A stretch of DNA of 21,059 nucleotides from Paulinella micropora (GCA_009731375.1 BJOX01000242.1:461849-482907), one strand, 5' to 3'. Shown: positions 1-10,380, numbered from the stretch's first letter. The notes: generated from the sequence alone by a model not told the origin. Program-made: numbers and translations.

Positions 1-2
1 GG

Positions 3-63
<61 letters not shown>
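1..63. repeat. poly-A tract
   Basis: A nearly pure run of A follows two G. It could be a retroposed poly-A tail or a simple repeat at a contig edge. No retroelement body can be seen next to it in the window. Confidence 0.9.
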
Positions 64-67
<4 letters not shown>

Positions 68-229
68 CGCATGCCGTAACTGAAAACACTTACTATTTTC
101 ATCTCTGCATTTCTTCTCCCCCTCTCCCTCTCTCGCTCACACTCTCCCTAGGGAAAACAACACCGCATTGTAATATAATTTGTATTCGTCTTTACCTTTT
201 TTTCCTTGCTTCTCATGTACATGTCTGTC
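64..229. other. unique stretch without a recognised gene
   Basis: About 165 bp of mixed sequence with a pyrimidine-rich centre (ctccccctctccctctctcg). No convincing exon is seen. The pyrimidine tract followed by CTAG could be a splice acceptor, but no coding frame supports it. Confidence 0.5.
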
Positions 230-387
230 GACGCCGGACCGACGTCTGCCTGTCTGTCAGTCAGTCTGCCTGTCGACGTCTGTCCGTCTGTCTGTCCGTC
301 TGTCTGTCCGTCTGTCCGCCTGTCTGTCAGACTCTGTCTGTCGACGTCTGTCTGTCTGTCTGTCGAGCGTCTGTCTGTGTCTCTCTC

Positions 388-433
<46 letters not shown>

Positions 434-570
434 AATGTTCCATGTGTATGTATGTGTGTTTTGTCTGTTTTTGTGTTTTCTTGTTTCTTTGTTTGTCCCG
501 TCTGTCTGTCTGTCTGTCTGTCGTCTGTCTATCTCAGACTCTGTCTGTGTCAGTGTCTCTTTGTGCCTGT
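230..570. repeat. (TCTG)n and (TC)n microsatellites
   Basis: Imperfect TCTG/TCCG repeats (about 236-375), a TC dinucleotide run (about 385-430), a short T-rich spacer and a second TCTG block (about 496-560). The spurious Ser/Leu/Cys/Val frames here are repeat translations. Confidence 0.9.
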
Positions 571-711
571 CTGTGTCTGTATGTATGTATGTATGTATGT
601 TACAGTAGTTCCATTTTATGTATGTATGTATGCATGCATGTATGTATGTATGTATGTGTGTATGTCATGTATGTCATGTATGTTATGTATGCATGTTATG
701 TATGTATGTCA

Positions 712-742
<31 letters not shown>

Positions 743-810
743 TGCATATGTATGTCTGTATGTATGTATGTATGTATGTACATTATGTATGTATGTATGT
801 ATGTATGTAC

Positions 811-841
<31 letters not shown>

Positions 842-1656
842 TGCATATGTATGCATGCATGTATGCATGCATGCATGCATGTATGTATGTATGTATGTTA
901 CATTGTATGTATGTATGTATGTATGTATTTATGCATGCATGCATGTATGTATGTATATGTATGTATGTATGTATGTATGCATGTATGCTGTGTGTGTATG
1001 TGTGTGTGTGTATGTATGTACATTATGTATGTATGCATGTATGTATGTATGTATGTATGCATGTATGATGCATGATGTATGTACGATATCGATGTACTAT
1101 GTATGTATCTATGTATGTATGTATGTATGTATGCATGTATGTATGTATATGTATGTATGTATATGTATGTATGCATATGTAAGTATGTATGTAAGTATGC
1201 ATGTATGTATGTATGTATGTATGTATGTATGTATGGTATGTATGTATGTATGTATGTATGTATGCATGTATGCATGCATGTATGCATGCATGTATGTATG
1301 TATATTCAATCAGTATCTGAAGGCTTTTCAGATCATTGTAAAAAAGTTATGAGCGTGCGACTTACTGATGTATGCAAATATATGTATGTATGCATGTATG
1401 TATGTATGTATGTATTTATGCATGCATGCATGTATGTATGTGTATGTATGTATGTATGCATGCATGCATGTGTGTGTGCGTGTGTGTGTATGTGTATGTG
1501 TGTGTGTGTATGTATTTATCTATGTATGTATCTATGTATCTATGTATCTATGTATGTTTGTATGCATGATGCATGATGTATGTACGATGTACTATGTATG
1601 TATGTATGTATGTATCTATGTATGTATGTATGTATGTATATGTATATGTATGTATG

Positions 1657-1688
<32 letters not shown>

Positions 1689-1901
1689 GTATGTATGTAT
1701 GCATGTATGCATGTATGTATGTATGCATGCATGTATGTATGTATGTATATATGTATGTATATGTGTATATATGTGTGTATGTATGTATGTATGTATGTTA
1801 CATTGTATGTATGTATGTATGTATTTATGCATGCATGCATGTATGTATGTATGTATGTATGTATGTGTATGTGTGTATGTATGTATGTCTGTATGTATGC
1901 A

Positions 1902-1934
<33 letters not shown>

Positions 1935-2776
1935 ATGCATGATGCATGATGTATGCTCGATGTACTATGTATGTATGTATGTATGTAAGCATGCATGTAA
2001 GCACGCATGTACGTATATTCATGTATGTATGTATGTATGTATGTGTGTATGTATGTATGTATGTATGGAATGTATGGTATGTATGTATGTATGTATGTTT
2101 GTATGTATGTATGTATGTATGTACGTATGTTATGTATGTATGCATGCATGTATGCATGTATGCATGTATGTATGTATGCATTTGCAACTTTGTATGTATG
2201 TATGTATGTATGTATGTATGCCAGTATGGATGCATGTATGCATGCATGTATGTATGTGTGCATGTATGCATTCATGTATGTATGTATGTATGTATGATGG
2301 ATGATAGATGGATGGATGCATGTATGCATGCATGTATGTATGCATGTATGCATTCGTGTATGTATGTATGTATGTATGTATGTACGTATCTATGCATGCA
2401 TGCATGCATGCCTGTATGTATGTATGTATGTATGTATGTATGTATGTATGCATGCATGCATGTATGCATGTATGCATGTATGTATGTATGTATGTATGTA
2501 TGCATGCATGTATGCATGCATGTATGCATGCATGTATGCATGTATGTATGTATGTATGTATGTATGTATGTATGCATGTATGCATGTATGCATGCATGCA
2601 TGTATGTATGTATGCATGTATGTATGTATGTATGTATGCATGTATGCATGTACTATGATGTATGCATGTATTTCTGTGCGTATGTATGTATGTATGTATG
2701 TATGTATGTATGTATGTATGTATTTATGCATGTATGCATGTATGTATGTATGTATGTATGCATGCATGCATGCATG

Positions 2777-2810
<34 letters not shown>

Positions 2811-2994
2811 TGTATGTTTGCATGTATGCATGTATGTATGTTATGCATGTTATGCATCTATGTATGTATGTATGCATGTATGTATGTATGCATGTATGCA
2901 TGTATGCATGTATGCATGTATGTATGTATGTATGCATGTATGTATGCATGTATGTATGTATGTATGTATGTATATGTGTATGCATATATGTATG

Positions 2995-3026
<32 letters not shown>

Positions 3027-3345
3027 CAATTGTATGCATGCATGTATGTATGCATGTATGTATGCATGTATGTATGTATGTATGTATGCATGCATGTGCA
3101 TGCATGCATGTATGTATGTATGTATGTATGTATGCATGCACGCATGTATGTATGTTATGAATGTATGTATGTATGTATGTATGTATGTATGTATTTATGT
3201 ACGTATGTATACATGCATGCATGCATGTATGCATGTATGCATGTATGAATGTATGCATATATGCATTTATGTATGTATGTATGTATATATGTATGTATGT
3301 ATGCATGTATGCATGTATGTATGTATGTATGTGTGTGTGTTTGTA
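571..3345. repeat. long (TGTA/TGCA)n satellite-like array
   Basis: About 2.8 kb of tetranucleotide repeat, mostly TGTA with TGCA and TGTG variants. Open frames run in all registers because the unit contains no stop; they read as Met-Tyr-Val-Cys or His-Thr-Tyr-Ile periodic peptides. Interruptions such as gatgcatgatgtatg recur near 1066, 1562 and 1935, and gttacattgtatg recurs near 894 and 1796, so the array has higher-order structure. A unique insert lies at about 1305-1375. Confidence 0.95.
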
Positions 3346-3546
3346 CGTTAGTTCAGTCTTCATCAATATCGATATAGTTTCCTGTTGTTGCAAACAGGCT
3401 GTTGAAAACGAAATTTTTGATAAAAAAATTTCTTCTGTCAAATAAACTTTTTGACTTTATCGTTTTCAATGTTTGTTTTTATTGTTATTGACTCGCTTTG
3501 AATATTTAACTAACACGAAACGTACGGTGAAATATATTTAATATAG
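3346..3546. other. AT-rich unique stretch; possible 3' end signal at 3440
   Basis: The plus strand reads an unremarkable 31-codon open tail ending at TAA about 3441, and this stop overlaps an AAATAAA motif followed by T-rich sequence. It could be the 3' end of a plus-strand transcript crossing the satellite. The minus strand is also open there, so no gene is called. Confidence 0.3.
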
Positions 3547-3824
3547 TATTGCTGTTGACATTCAAGACAACAAAAAAAATTGATTTTTCTGTTTTGGTTG
3601 GAATTTCAGTTTTGGTTGGAATTTTGATTTTGTGTGAAAATTTGAATTTTTCAAATTAACCGCTATATTCGTCCGCAAAATATCGTAAATTTTCGCGAAA
3701 TGTTACCGTTAAATTTGAAAATTTGAATTTTTGTCACAAAAATGAAAAACTGTCACAAAAATGAAAATCTGACACAAAAATGAAAAACTAATTTTTGTTG
3801 TTGTCTTGAATGTCAACAGCAATA
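3547..3824. mobile_element. MITE-like non-autonomous element with 27-bp terminal inverted repeats
   Basis: Positions 3547-3573 and 3798-3824 are perfect reverse complements over 27 bp, with outer ends TATTGCTGTTGAC and GTCAACAGCAATA. If the outermost TA is read as the target duplication, the repeats are 25 bp and begin TTGCTG, as in TA-targeting Tc1/mariner- or Harbinger-like MITEs. The 278-bp body is AT-rich and has internal direct repeats: TTTTGGTTGGAATTT twice (about 3592-3626) and a TGTCACAAAAATGAAAA-like unit three times (about 3733-3788). It has no coding capacity. The superfamily is not determined. Confidence 0.75.
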
Positions 3825-3946
3825 AGATTTCCAAAATTTTCATCCTCACAGTTGCGATTGTCCGAGGCACTCGGTGGCAAATTCGAACTGGCAACAGCAA
3901 AAGAGTGACTGAATCAAAGCAAAGTGCTGCATTGACTCTTTAAGAG
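3825..3946. other. unique spacer
   Basis: About 120 bp between the MITE and the 3' end of the minus-strand SWIM gene; probably 3' flank or 3' UTR of that gene. No canonical AATAAA is seen on the minus strand here. Confidence 0.4.
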
Positions 3947-4698
3947 CTAGGAAGCTTGCATGCGTGGCGCTTCTGCTTGCAAAGCTTTTGGTCGCCCTGG
4001 AGCCAGTCGTGCTGGTATCTGTGATACAGGAACTGAAGCTGGTGCTTGACTTTTAGCCAGTCTTGTGCGTGCTTTTTGTTCATCTCCGAAAAGACCCTGT
4101 TGAAGAAAAGCATACGTTGTCGACTTTTGCTTTGCCCTTATTTTTTCTGAGATCTGATTATACAAATCGAAAGCATGTCTTTGAGCAACAAGAAACGCTT
4201 GATAAGCACGCTTGGCTTCATTGTCACTTTCTTCGCCAATTTCCATGTTTTCCAAATCTGCATTTGCAAACTCATCCAATAGCTAGTCGCTTTCAGTCTG
4301 AGCTACGTCCTGATCCTCTTCGCGTGTCAGTGACCCTCTGAGAGTTCGGTGGACCATATCACCAACGTCACCCACCCACCCCCATGAATGCAACTGCTCC
4401 AGATCATATAACCACTGGACGGGTGGTACAGTACGATGCAAAGATGCAAACACAATCTAGGGTCAGGATCATCACAGTCACAGGTGGGACCATCGCCTGA
4501 TTCTCCCGCCAATAGAACTGTTAGCAATTTATCACCTTGCCGAACGATGAAAATTCCTTCCTCTTTGTCTTCAAGTGGGTGCATGGTTTGGAGGTTGTTC
4601 CTAAATCTCACAGCTCGGATAACCACTGGTGCCATGTGTTTCCGAGCCTTATCGAAAGAGACATCATACATGGCAGGCGCAAGGAGTCGCAGCATCGT
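3947..4698 (-). pseudogene. SWIM-type zinc-finger protein fragment, transposon-like, frame interrupted
   Basis: From ATG 4695 the minus strand encodes a helical stretch (LLAPAMYDVSFDKARK) and then a SWIM finger, C-x-C-x7-C-x-H, at 4482-4444. It is preceded by a beta-like segment GIFIVRQGDKLLTVLLAGE, the usual SWIM context. SWIM domains are common in MULE-type transposases, bind zinc and mediate DNA or protein contacts. The SWIM frame ends at a TGA near 4327, but a second frame (open 4456-4286) carries a coherent continuation (VQWLYDLEQLHSW), so a 1-nt frameshift or an unseen small intron is likely near 4430-4445. That second frame meets an in-frame TAG at 4283-4285 and continues with an acidic, alanine-rich segment (LLDEFANADLENMEIGEESD) to TAG 3947-3949. 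No DDE catalytic domain is visible; upstream is (GA)n, then satellite. The SWIM call is firm; functionality is doubtful. Confidence 0.6.
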
Positions 4699-4715
4699 CT
4701 CGATCAGTACATCCA

Positions 4716-4717
4716 AT

Positions 4718-4748
<31 letters not shown>

Positions 4749-4866
4749 AAGAGAGAAAGAGAAAGAGAGCCTCGGAGAGAGAGAGACAGAAAGAGAAAGA
4801 GAGAGAGAGAGATGGATAAGAGGAGAGAGGGGAGAGGGAGAGAGGGAGAGAGGGAGAAAGGGGAAA
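4716..4866. repeat. (GA)n polypurine tract
   Basis: Imperfect GAGA repeat with AAAG and GGGA interruptions. On the minus strand it is a TC-rich tract directly upstream of the SWIM exon, where it could act as the polypyrimidine tract of an intron. Confidence 0.9.
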
Positions 4867-6432
4867 GACATACATGCATGCATGCATGCATGCATACATA
4901 CATGCATACATACATACATGCATACATACATACATACATACATACATACATGCATACATGCATACATACATACATACATACACACATACACACATGCATG
5001 CATCATGCATGCAGGCATACATACATACATACACACATACATACATACATACATACATACATACCTGCATACCTACATACCTACATACCTATATACCTAC
5101 ATGCATACATACATACATGCACATACATACATACATACATACATACATGCATACATACATACATACATACACATATATACATATATACACATACATACAT
5201 ACATACATACATATACATACATACATGCATACATACATACATACATACATACACACACACATACACATACATACAGACATACAGACCATACATACATACA
5301 TACATACATATGTCATTGCATGCGTACATGCATACATACATACATACAAACAAGCATACATACATACATACGTACATACATACATGCATGCATGCATGCA
5401 TACATACATACATACATACATACGTACATGCATGCATGCATGCATGCATGCATACATACATACATACATGCATGCATGCATACATGCATACATGCGTACA
5501 TACAATATTACATACATACATACATACATACCAATATATACCTACCAACCTACCTACCTACCTACCTACCTACTTACCTACCTACATTCATGCATAAATA
5601 CATACATACATACAAACATACAAACATACATACATACATGCACCTACCTACCTACCTACCTACCTACCTACATACCTACCTGCCTGCCTACATACATGCA
5701 TACATACATACATACATACATGCGTACATGCATGCATGCATACATACATACATGCATACATGCATATGCATACATGCATGAATGGATGCACAAAGACATA
5801 CATACATACATACATGCATACATACATACATACATGCATCTTTTCCTACCTACCAACCTACCTACCGGCCTACCTACCTCCTGCCTACCTACCTACCTAG
5901 CTAGAGTGCGCGCGCACGAGAGNNNNNNNNNNAGAGAGAGAGAGGGAGAGAGAGAAAGAGAGAGATATACATACATACATACATACATACATGCATGCAT
6001 ACATACACACATACATACATGCATGCATACACACATGCATACATACATACATACATACATACATACGTACGTACATACATACACACATACATGTATTGAT
6101 ACATAAATTTATACTGACCTACATCGTGCATCGTACATACATTATACATCATGCATACATATATACATACATACATACATATACACATACATACATACAT
6201 ACATACATACATGCATGCATACATGCATACATAATATTATTATTATACATACATACATACATATACATACATACATACATACATACATACATACGTACAT
6301 ACGTACATACATTCATGCATACATACATGCATAAATACATACATACATACATACATACAAGCATACATGCATACATAAATACATAAATACATGCATACAT
6401 GCATACATACATACATACATACATACATGTTT
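4867..6432. repeat. (CATA/CATG)n array, inverted relative to the first satellite
   Basis: About 1.5 kb of CATA with CATG, CACA and CGTA variants plus (CTAC)n stretches near 5065-5100, 5540-5585, 5640-5690 and 5845-5900. It is the reverse complement of the 571-3345 repeat type. Near 6122-6158 it carries an interruption that is a near reverse complement of the gatgcatgatgtatg interruption of the first array. A 10-N gap lies at 5923-5932 next to a CGCGCGCAC stretch and (GA)n. Confidence 0.95.
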
Positions 6433-6482
6433 TCCTACCTACCTACCTACCTACCTACCAACCTACCAACCTACCTACCTAC

Positions 6483-6521
<39 letters not shown>

Positions 6522-6558
6522 CCTATCTACCTACCTACCAACCTACCTACCTACCTAC

Positions 6559-6606
<48 letters not shown>

Positions 6607-6637
6607 GTATCTATCTATCTATCTATCTAGAGAGAGG

Positions 6638-6668
<31 letters not shown>

Positions 6669-6900
6669 GGAGAAGAAGAAGAAGAAGAAGAAGAAGAAGA
6701 AGAAGAAGAAGAAGAAGAAATAGAAGTAGAAGAAGAAGAAGAAGTAGAAGAAGAGGGAGAGAGAGAGAGAAAAGAGGAGAGAGAGAGAGCGTAGGTGTCT
6801 GCCTACCCATTTACCTACCTACCTACGTACCTACCTACTTACTTACCTATCGACATACCTACCTACTTACCTACCTCACCAGCTACGAGAGAGAGAGAGA
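6433..6900. repeat. (CTAC)n, (CTAT)n, (GA)n and (GAA)n block
   Basis: Consecutive microsatellites: CTAC and CTAT to about 6628, GA to about 6668, GAA/GAAGTA to about 6750, GA to about 6790, then imperfect CTAC/TTAC to about 6880. No gene can be supported. Confidence 0.9.
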
Positions 6901-6903
6901 GAG

Positions 6904-6906
<3 letters not shown>

Positions 6907-6943
<37 letters not shown>

Positions 6944-6981
6944 AAGAGGGGGGGGGGGAGAGAGGGGGGGGGGGGGGGGGG
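6907..6981. repeat. poly-G runs bordering an assembly gap
   Basis: A 36-G run, then G runs broken by AAAGA and AGAGA, ending at the 261-N gap (6982-7242). Runs of this kind can form G-quadruplexes and stop polymerases, which may explain the gap. Confidence 0.9.
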
Positions 6982-7242
6982 NNNNNNNNNNNNNNNNNNN
7001 NNNNNNNNNNNNNNNNNNNNNNNNNNNNNNNNNNNNNNNNNNNNNNNNNNNNNNNNNNNNNNNNNNNNNNNNNNNNNNNNNNNNNNNNNNNNNNNNNNNN
7101 NNNNNNNNNNNNNNNNNNNNNNNNNNNNNNNNNNNNNNNNNNNNNNNNNNNNNNNNNNNNNNNNNNNNNNNNNNNNNNNNNNNNNNNNNNNNNNNNNNNN
7201 NNNNNNNNNNNNNNNNNNNNNNNNNNNNNNNNNNNNNNNNNN
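6982..7242. other. assembly gap (261 N)
   Basis: Unknown sequence. Other gaps in the window are 5923-5932, 7991-8033, 9524-9691 and 18850-18859. All but 7991-8033 sit within or beside low-complexity repeats. Confidence 1.
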
Positions 7243-7287
7243 GGAGCGAGAGAGAGGGAGAGAGAGGGAGAGAGGGAGCGATAGAGA

Positions 7288-7318
<31 letters not shown>

Positions 7319-7320
7319 TC

Positions 7321-7354
<34 letters not shown>

Positions 7355-7355
7355 T

Positions 7356-7436
<81 letters not shown>

Positions 7437-7475
7437 TGGGGTGAGATGAGATGAGATGAGAGAGAGAGAGCGCGT
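7243..7475. repeat. (GA)n with GATGAG variants
   Basis: Polypurine dinucleotide repeat with GATGA interruptions. Open frames through it read Glu-Arg or Ser-Leu alternation and are not genes. Confidence 0.9.
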
Positions 7476-7626
7476 AATAGTAAAGTTCTTTTAAAGGAAA
7501 AGAATAACAAGAATAAAAAGATCAGAGGAAAGAATAGAGACAAGCACAGGAAGCTGACAAAGGAAAGCAAGCAAACAAACAGCCGGGATAGGAAGCGGAA
7601 GAAGGAAAAAAAAAAAGGAGGAATGA

Positions 7627-7821
7627 CGTACAGAGTCAAGAAGGAACAAGAAAGAGAAATTGCAGAGGAAGTTACAGAAGCAGATGGATGAAAAGGCATG
7701 TCTGCCAGTGCAAAATTTTTCCAAGTCCTTGTTTAGCGAAGAAAAGGAGGCCCCTGAAAACCTCCCCATAAAGCAACCCCGCCACAGAATTCTGGTTTTC
7801 TCATGCCAAAGGTTTTATTAG
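7627..7821 (+). CDS. possible 3'-terminal exon, lysine/glutamine-rich, unknown
   Basis: A plus-strand frame is open from after TGA 7624-7626 to TAG 7819-7821, 64 codons. The first third is a charged, coiled-coil-like segment (KKEKLQRKLQKQMDEK); the rest is mixed and looks like ordinary protein. Two other plus frames are also open across the adjacent purine-rich 7476-7620, so open frame alone is weak evidence. An internal ATG at 7684 gives 45 residues. Orientation is convergent with the cysteine-rich minus-strand exons. No family is recognised. Confidence 0.3.
   Translation, partial: RTESRRNKKEKLQRKLQKQMDEKACLPVQNFSKSLFSEEKEAPENLPIKQPRHRILVFSCQRFY
7814..7819 (-). terminator. minus-strand polyadenylation signal AATAAA
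   Basis: The plus strand reads tttatt. On the minus strand this is AATAAA about 105 nt beyond the TGA that closes the 7923 frame, a plausible position for a poly(A) signal of that minus-strand transcript. Confidence 0.4.
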
Positions 7822-7922
7822 CACAATGGTTTTGCACAATGTTGGGAGAGCCGTTGCAGGGAAACAGCGTTACAGACAAACTGACAGACAGACAGACGTT
7901 TCGACAGACAGACAGAAGAATT

Positions 7923-8119
7923 TCACTCTGGAGTTAGTAGAGTTATTCCATACGGGAGAATATTTCCAGTGGCTGTAGAGAGCTGTCCCCNNNNNNNNNN
8001 NNNNNNNNNNNNNNNNNNNNNNNNNNNNNNNNNCCCCCCAATCACAATAATGTAGCTTGCACCAAACCTTGTGCGGGCTTCTTGACTTCGTCCCACGCTT
8101 GCAGTACCTTGCATTTGCC
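7923..8119 (-). CDS. cysteine/histidine-rich exon with gap, possible C-terminus
   Basis: After a possible acceptor (CCAAAAAAACAG at about 8120) the minus strand reads a Cys/His-rich segment (RYCKRGTKSRSPHKVWCK, then LHYCDWG). It enters a 43-N gap (7991-8033) and resumes with ordinary sequence ending at TGA 7923-7925. The frame across the gap is unknown. It may be the last exon of the zinc-ribbon gene to the right or a separate fragment; the C..C and H..C pairs suggest metal binding, but no family is recognised. Confidence 0.35.
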
Positions 8120-8170
8120 ACCGCCACCTGTTTTTTTGGCAAATGCACATTGAAGTTGGGACAAACTGCT

Positions 8171-8176
8171 TTTATT
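8171..8176 (-). terminator. minus-strand polyadenylation signal AATAAA
   Basis: Reverse of tttatt. It lies 54 nt beyond TAG 8230-8232 of the zinc-ribbon frame, which argues that this particular TAG is a genuine stop. Confidence 0.45.
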
Positions 8177-8229
8177 GCAATTATGTGTACAAAAAAAAAT
8201 AAAAATTATACAACGTCTAGTACTGAGAA

Positions 8230-8380
8230 CTAGAAGAGTAAGTGGGAAGTGCCCCTCGCCCGCTCCCTTTCAATTCCAAGCCAGCAGTTGGGGCAAGCAA
8301 CCTGTTTTTGCTCCAGATCCAGCATGTAAGCGCAGAGCGGGTTGTCACATGGACGCGCTTCTGGAACACAATTTTACACC
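8230..8380 (-). CDS. zinc-ribbon-like exon
   Basis: The minus strand encodes cysteines spaced as C-x6-C-x4-C-x12-C-x2-C (core CDNPLCAY, then ACPNCWLG), ending HLLF and TAG 8230-8232. A clean acceptor (TTTATGGCAG) at 8381 joins in phase with a strong donor (AG then GTACAAG) at 8518/8517 of the preceding exon. In that splice the second codon after the junction is TAA (8374-8376), so either the next acceptor (TTGTGTTCCAG, 8361-8371) is used in another phase, or TAA is sense. It probably binds zinc; role unknown. Confidence 0.5.
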
Positions 8381-8517
8381 CTGCCATAAATACACATCCA
8401 TAACCTCCCCCCCCCTCACTTCGCTCCCTCTCTCTCTCTCTCTTGTTACAGTAGTTGTCTAGGGTGCAAGGGTGTTAATATATTGAGCAGAACTTAGCCC
8501 CAGTGAAGCTCTTGTAC

Positions 8518-8691
8518 CTGCTGCAGCGGGGACACTGCCACATCAGACCAGTCCTCTGATGGCTGATGCACCCCTGTGCTTCCAGCGCCTGGTCCAGGTT
8601 CTCCTGGTTTTCCGTTGCAGTTGCTACCTCTGCTTGGGCACTCGGATCTTGGTCCTGAGTGACTTCCTCAAAAAATCCGCCACCCACGGAC
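8518..8691 (-). CDS. exon with CPRC motif upstream of the zinc-ribbon exon
   Basis: Begins after a plausible acceptor (GTTACATCAG) at 8692. It encodes GGGFFEEVTQDQDP, a Gln/Glu/Ala-rich linker and HQRTGLMWQCPRCSR, where a CxxC pair reaches a strong GT donor at 8517. Without splicing the frame continues 13 codons (YKSFTGAKFCSIY) to TAA 8475-8477. Together with the 8380 exon it would form a multi-cysteine metal-binding module. The upstream intron or flank contains the 8700-8985 palindrome cluster. Confidence 0.45.
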
Positions 8692-8699
8692 CTGATGTA

Positions 8700-8985
8700 A
8701 CACTACAAACCCGTTTATTCAAGGTATACCCTGAAACAGTCAAGGTAATACCTTGAAAAGCATCAATGTATACTACAAACCCGTTTATTCAAGATATACC
8801 CTGAAACTGTCAAGGTATACCTTGAAAAGCCTCAAGGTATTGATTTCTTTACCTTGAACAGCATCAACGTATTGATTTCTATATCTTAAAGCATCAAGGT
8901 ATTGATTTCTATACCTTGAAACAGTGAAATTGATTTTTTTCCATGTTTCAAGGTAAAAAATTTTATACATTGAAAGTTTCAATGG
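8700..8985. repeat. decayed GGTATACC palindrome cluster
   Basis: About ten variants of CAAGGTATACCTTG in degrading form (for example GTCAAGGTATACCTTGAAAA intact near 8812, others AAGGTATTGATT). A unit ACTACAAACCCGTTTATTCA occurs twice, about 68 bp apart (about 8702 and 8770). Lies directly upstream of the minus-strand zinc-ribbon exons. Confidence 0.8.
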
Positions 8986-9375
8986 TACGTTCGGCCCGCG
9001 ATAAGAAATCAGGAAAAAAAACGTGCTCATGATAAGAAATCAGGAAAAGGAGTCAGAAAATGTGCCAACAACAAAATTTAGTATTTTTACATTTGGTGGG
9101 CGCGGCGCGGTTCAAAAAAGCATTTGTTTGATTAATGCCACGTTAGACACTCTTGGCAAAAGATTTTACAACGTAGTATTGATTAAAGAGCAGAGTTTAC
9201 ACCCGCAAGGATTTTTTGAATTTTTTTACTGAGAAAACTTGTGATCTTTATTGAATTCTCGTGTGCTACTAGAATTTTTATAGAGCTCATCGAGACAAGT
9301 CAAATGCAAAAAAAAAAAATCGAAAAAGAGCAGAGTTTGCACCCGCAAGGATTTTTTGAAATTTTTTTACCAGTT
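8986..9375 (+). other. unique stretch with direct repeats and a doubtful small frame
   Basis: Contains ATAAGAAATCAGGAAAA twice (about 9001 and 9030) and a 43-bp near-identical direct repeat (about 9187 and 9327, start agagcagagtttrcacccgc) about 140 bp apart. A 69-codon plus-strand frame at 9023-9232 ends at TGA; its second half (SICLINATLDTLGKRFYNVV) looks protein-like, and the duplicated part differs synonymously (TTA/TTG) at one position. It may be a gene remnant. No family is recognised. Confidence 0.35.
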
Positions 9376-9735
<360 letters not shown>

Positions 9736-9739
<4 letters not shown>

Positions 9740-10043
9740 TCACGACAACGTATGCTTGAGTGCGCTGTCCAACATGCATTGATTAAGCACAGGCCCTAGT
9801 CTTTGTGATGGATGGTGTACCCATTGCAAAACTACGTGCTCGGAACGACTTTGCAGACGTTGAAATTAACATCTTTTGATATATATTCTTGTACATGTCC
9901 CGAGTTCGCTCCGCGACATGGAAGGCGTATGCACAAAGGTTTGTTCTACGGTTTTGCGATAAACGCACATGAGAGGGTTGGCTTTTTATTTGCTTGCATG
10001 TTTTCCTTTTTTTACTTACTACATTATGCATCATTTATATGTA
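9736..10043. repeat. segmental duplication block A, copy 1
   Basis: 308 bp, starting CATCTCACGACAACGTATGC and ending CATTTATATGTA, nearly identical to 10759-11066. Both copies follow (TC)n directly. Short frames exist on both strands, but the copies differ mainly by amino-acid-changing substitutions and one plus frame gains stops, so the block is treated as non-coding. Confidence 0.85.
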
Positions 10044-10094
10044 TTGTATATATACATGTCTAAACTTTTCTCTGCATCTTTCTCTCCGTCTCTC

Positions 10095-10100
10095 TGTTGC

Positions 10101-10146
<46 letters not shown>

Positions 10147-10177
10147 ATCTCTCTCTCCTTCTCTCTGTTGCTTTTTC

Positions 10178-10208
<31 letters not shown>

Positions 10209-10380
10209 TCTATCTCTTTCTCTCTCTCATTTCTCTCAATCTCTCTCTCTCTCTCATTTCTCTCAATCTCTCTCTCTCTCTCATTTCTCTCTTTCTTTTC
10301 TTTCCTTCTCTCAAAATATGTCTCAATCTCTCTCTATCTCTCTCTCTCTCTCTCAATCTCTCTCTCTCTCTCTCTCTTCC
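10095..10380. repeat. (TC)n and TCTCAATC-type pyrimidine repeat
   Basis: CT-rich repeat with minisatellite units such as TCTCATTTCTCTCAATC (three near-tandem copies, about 10225-10285) and two copies of CTGTTGCTTTTTCCTCTCTC (about 10094 and 10164). Confidence 0.85.

Noticed and set aside
206-3351. Long open frames of Met-Tyr-Val-Cys or His-Thr-Tyr-Ile peptides on both strands
   Set aside because: They follow from tetranucleotide repeats without stops in any register; no codon bias or non-repeat domain.
4436-4819. 127-codon plus-strand frame opposite the SWIM gene
   Set aside because: Antisense shadow of the SWIM exon running into (GA)n.
7485-7900. Plus-strand frame that becomes long if five TAR codons are read as Gln
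   Set aside because: The DNA is purine-rich, so TAA/TAG arise easily and other frames are open without any reassignment. Not usable as evidence for a changed code.
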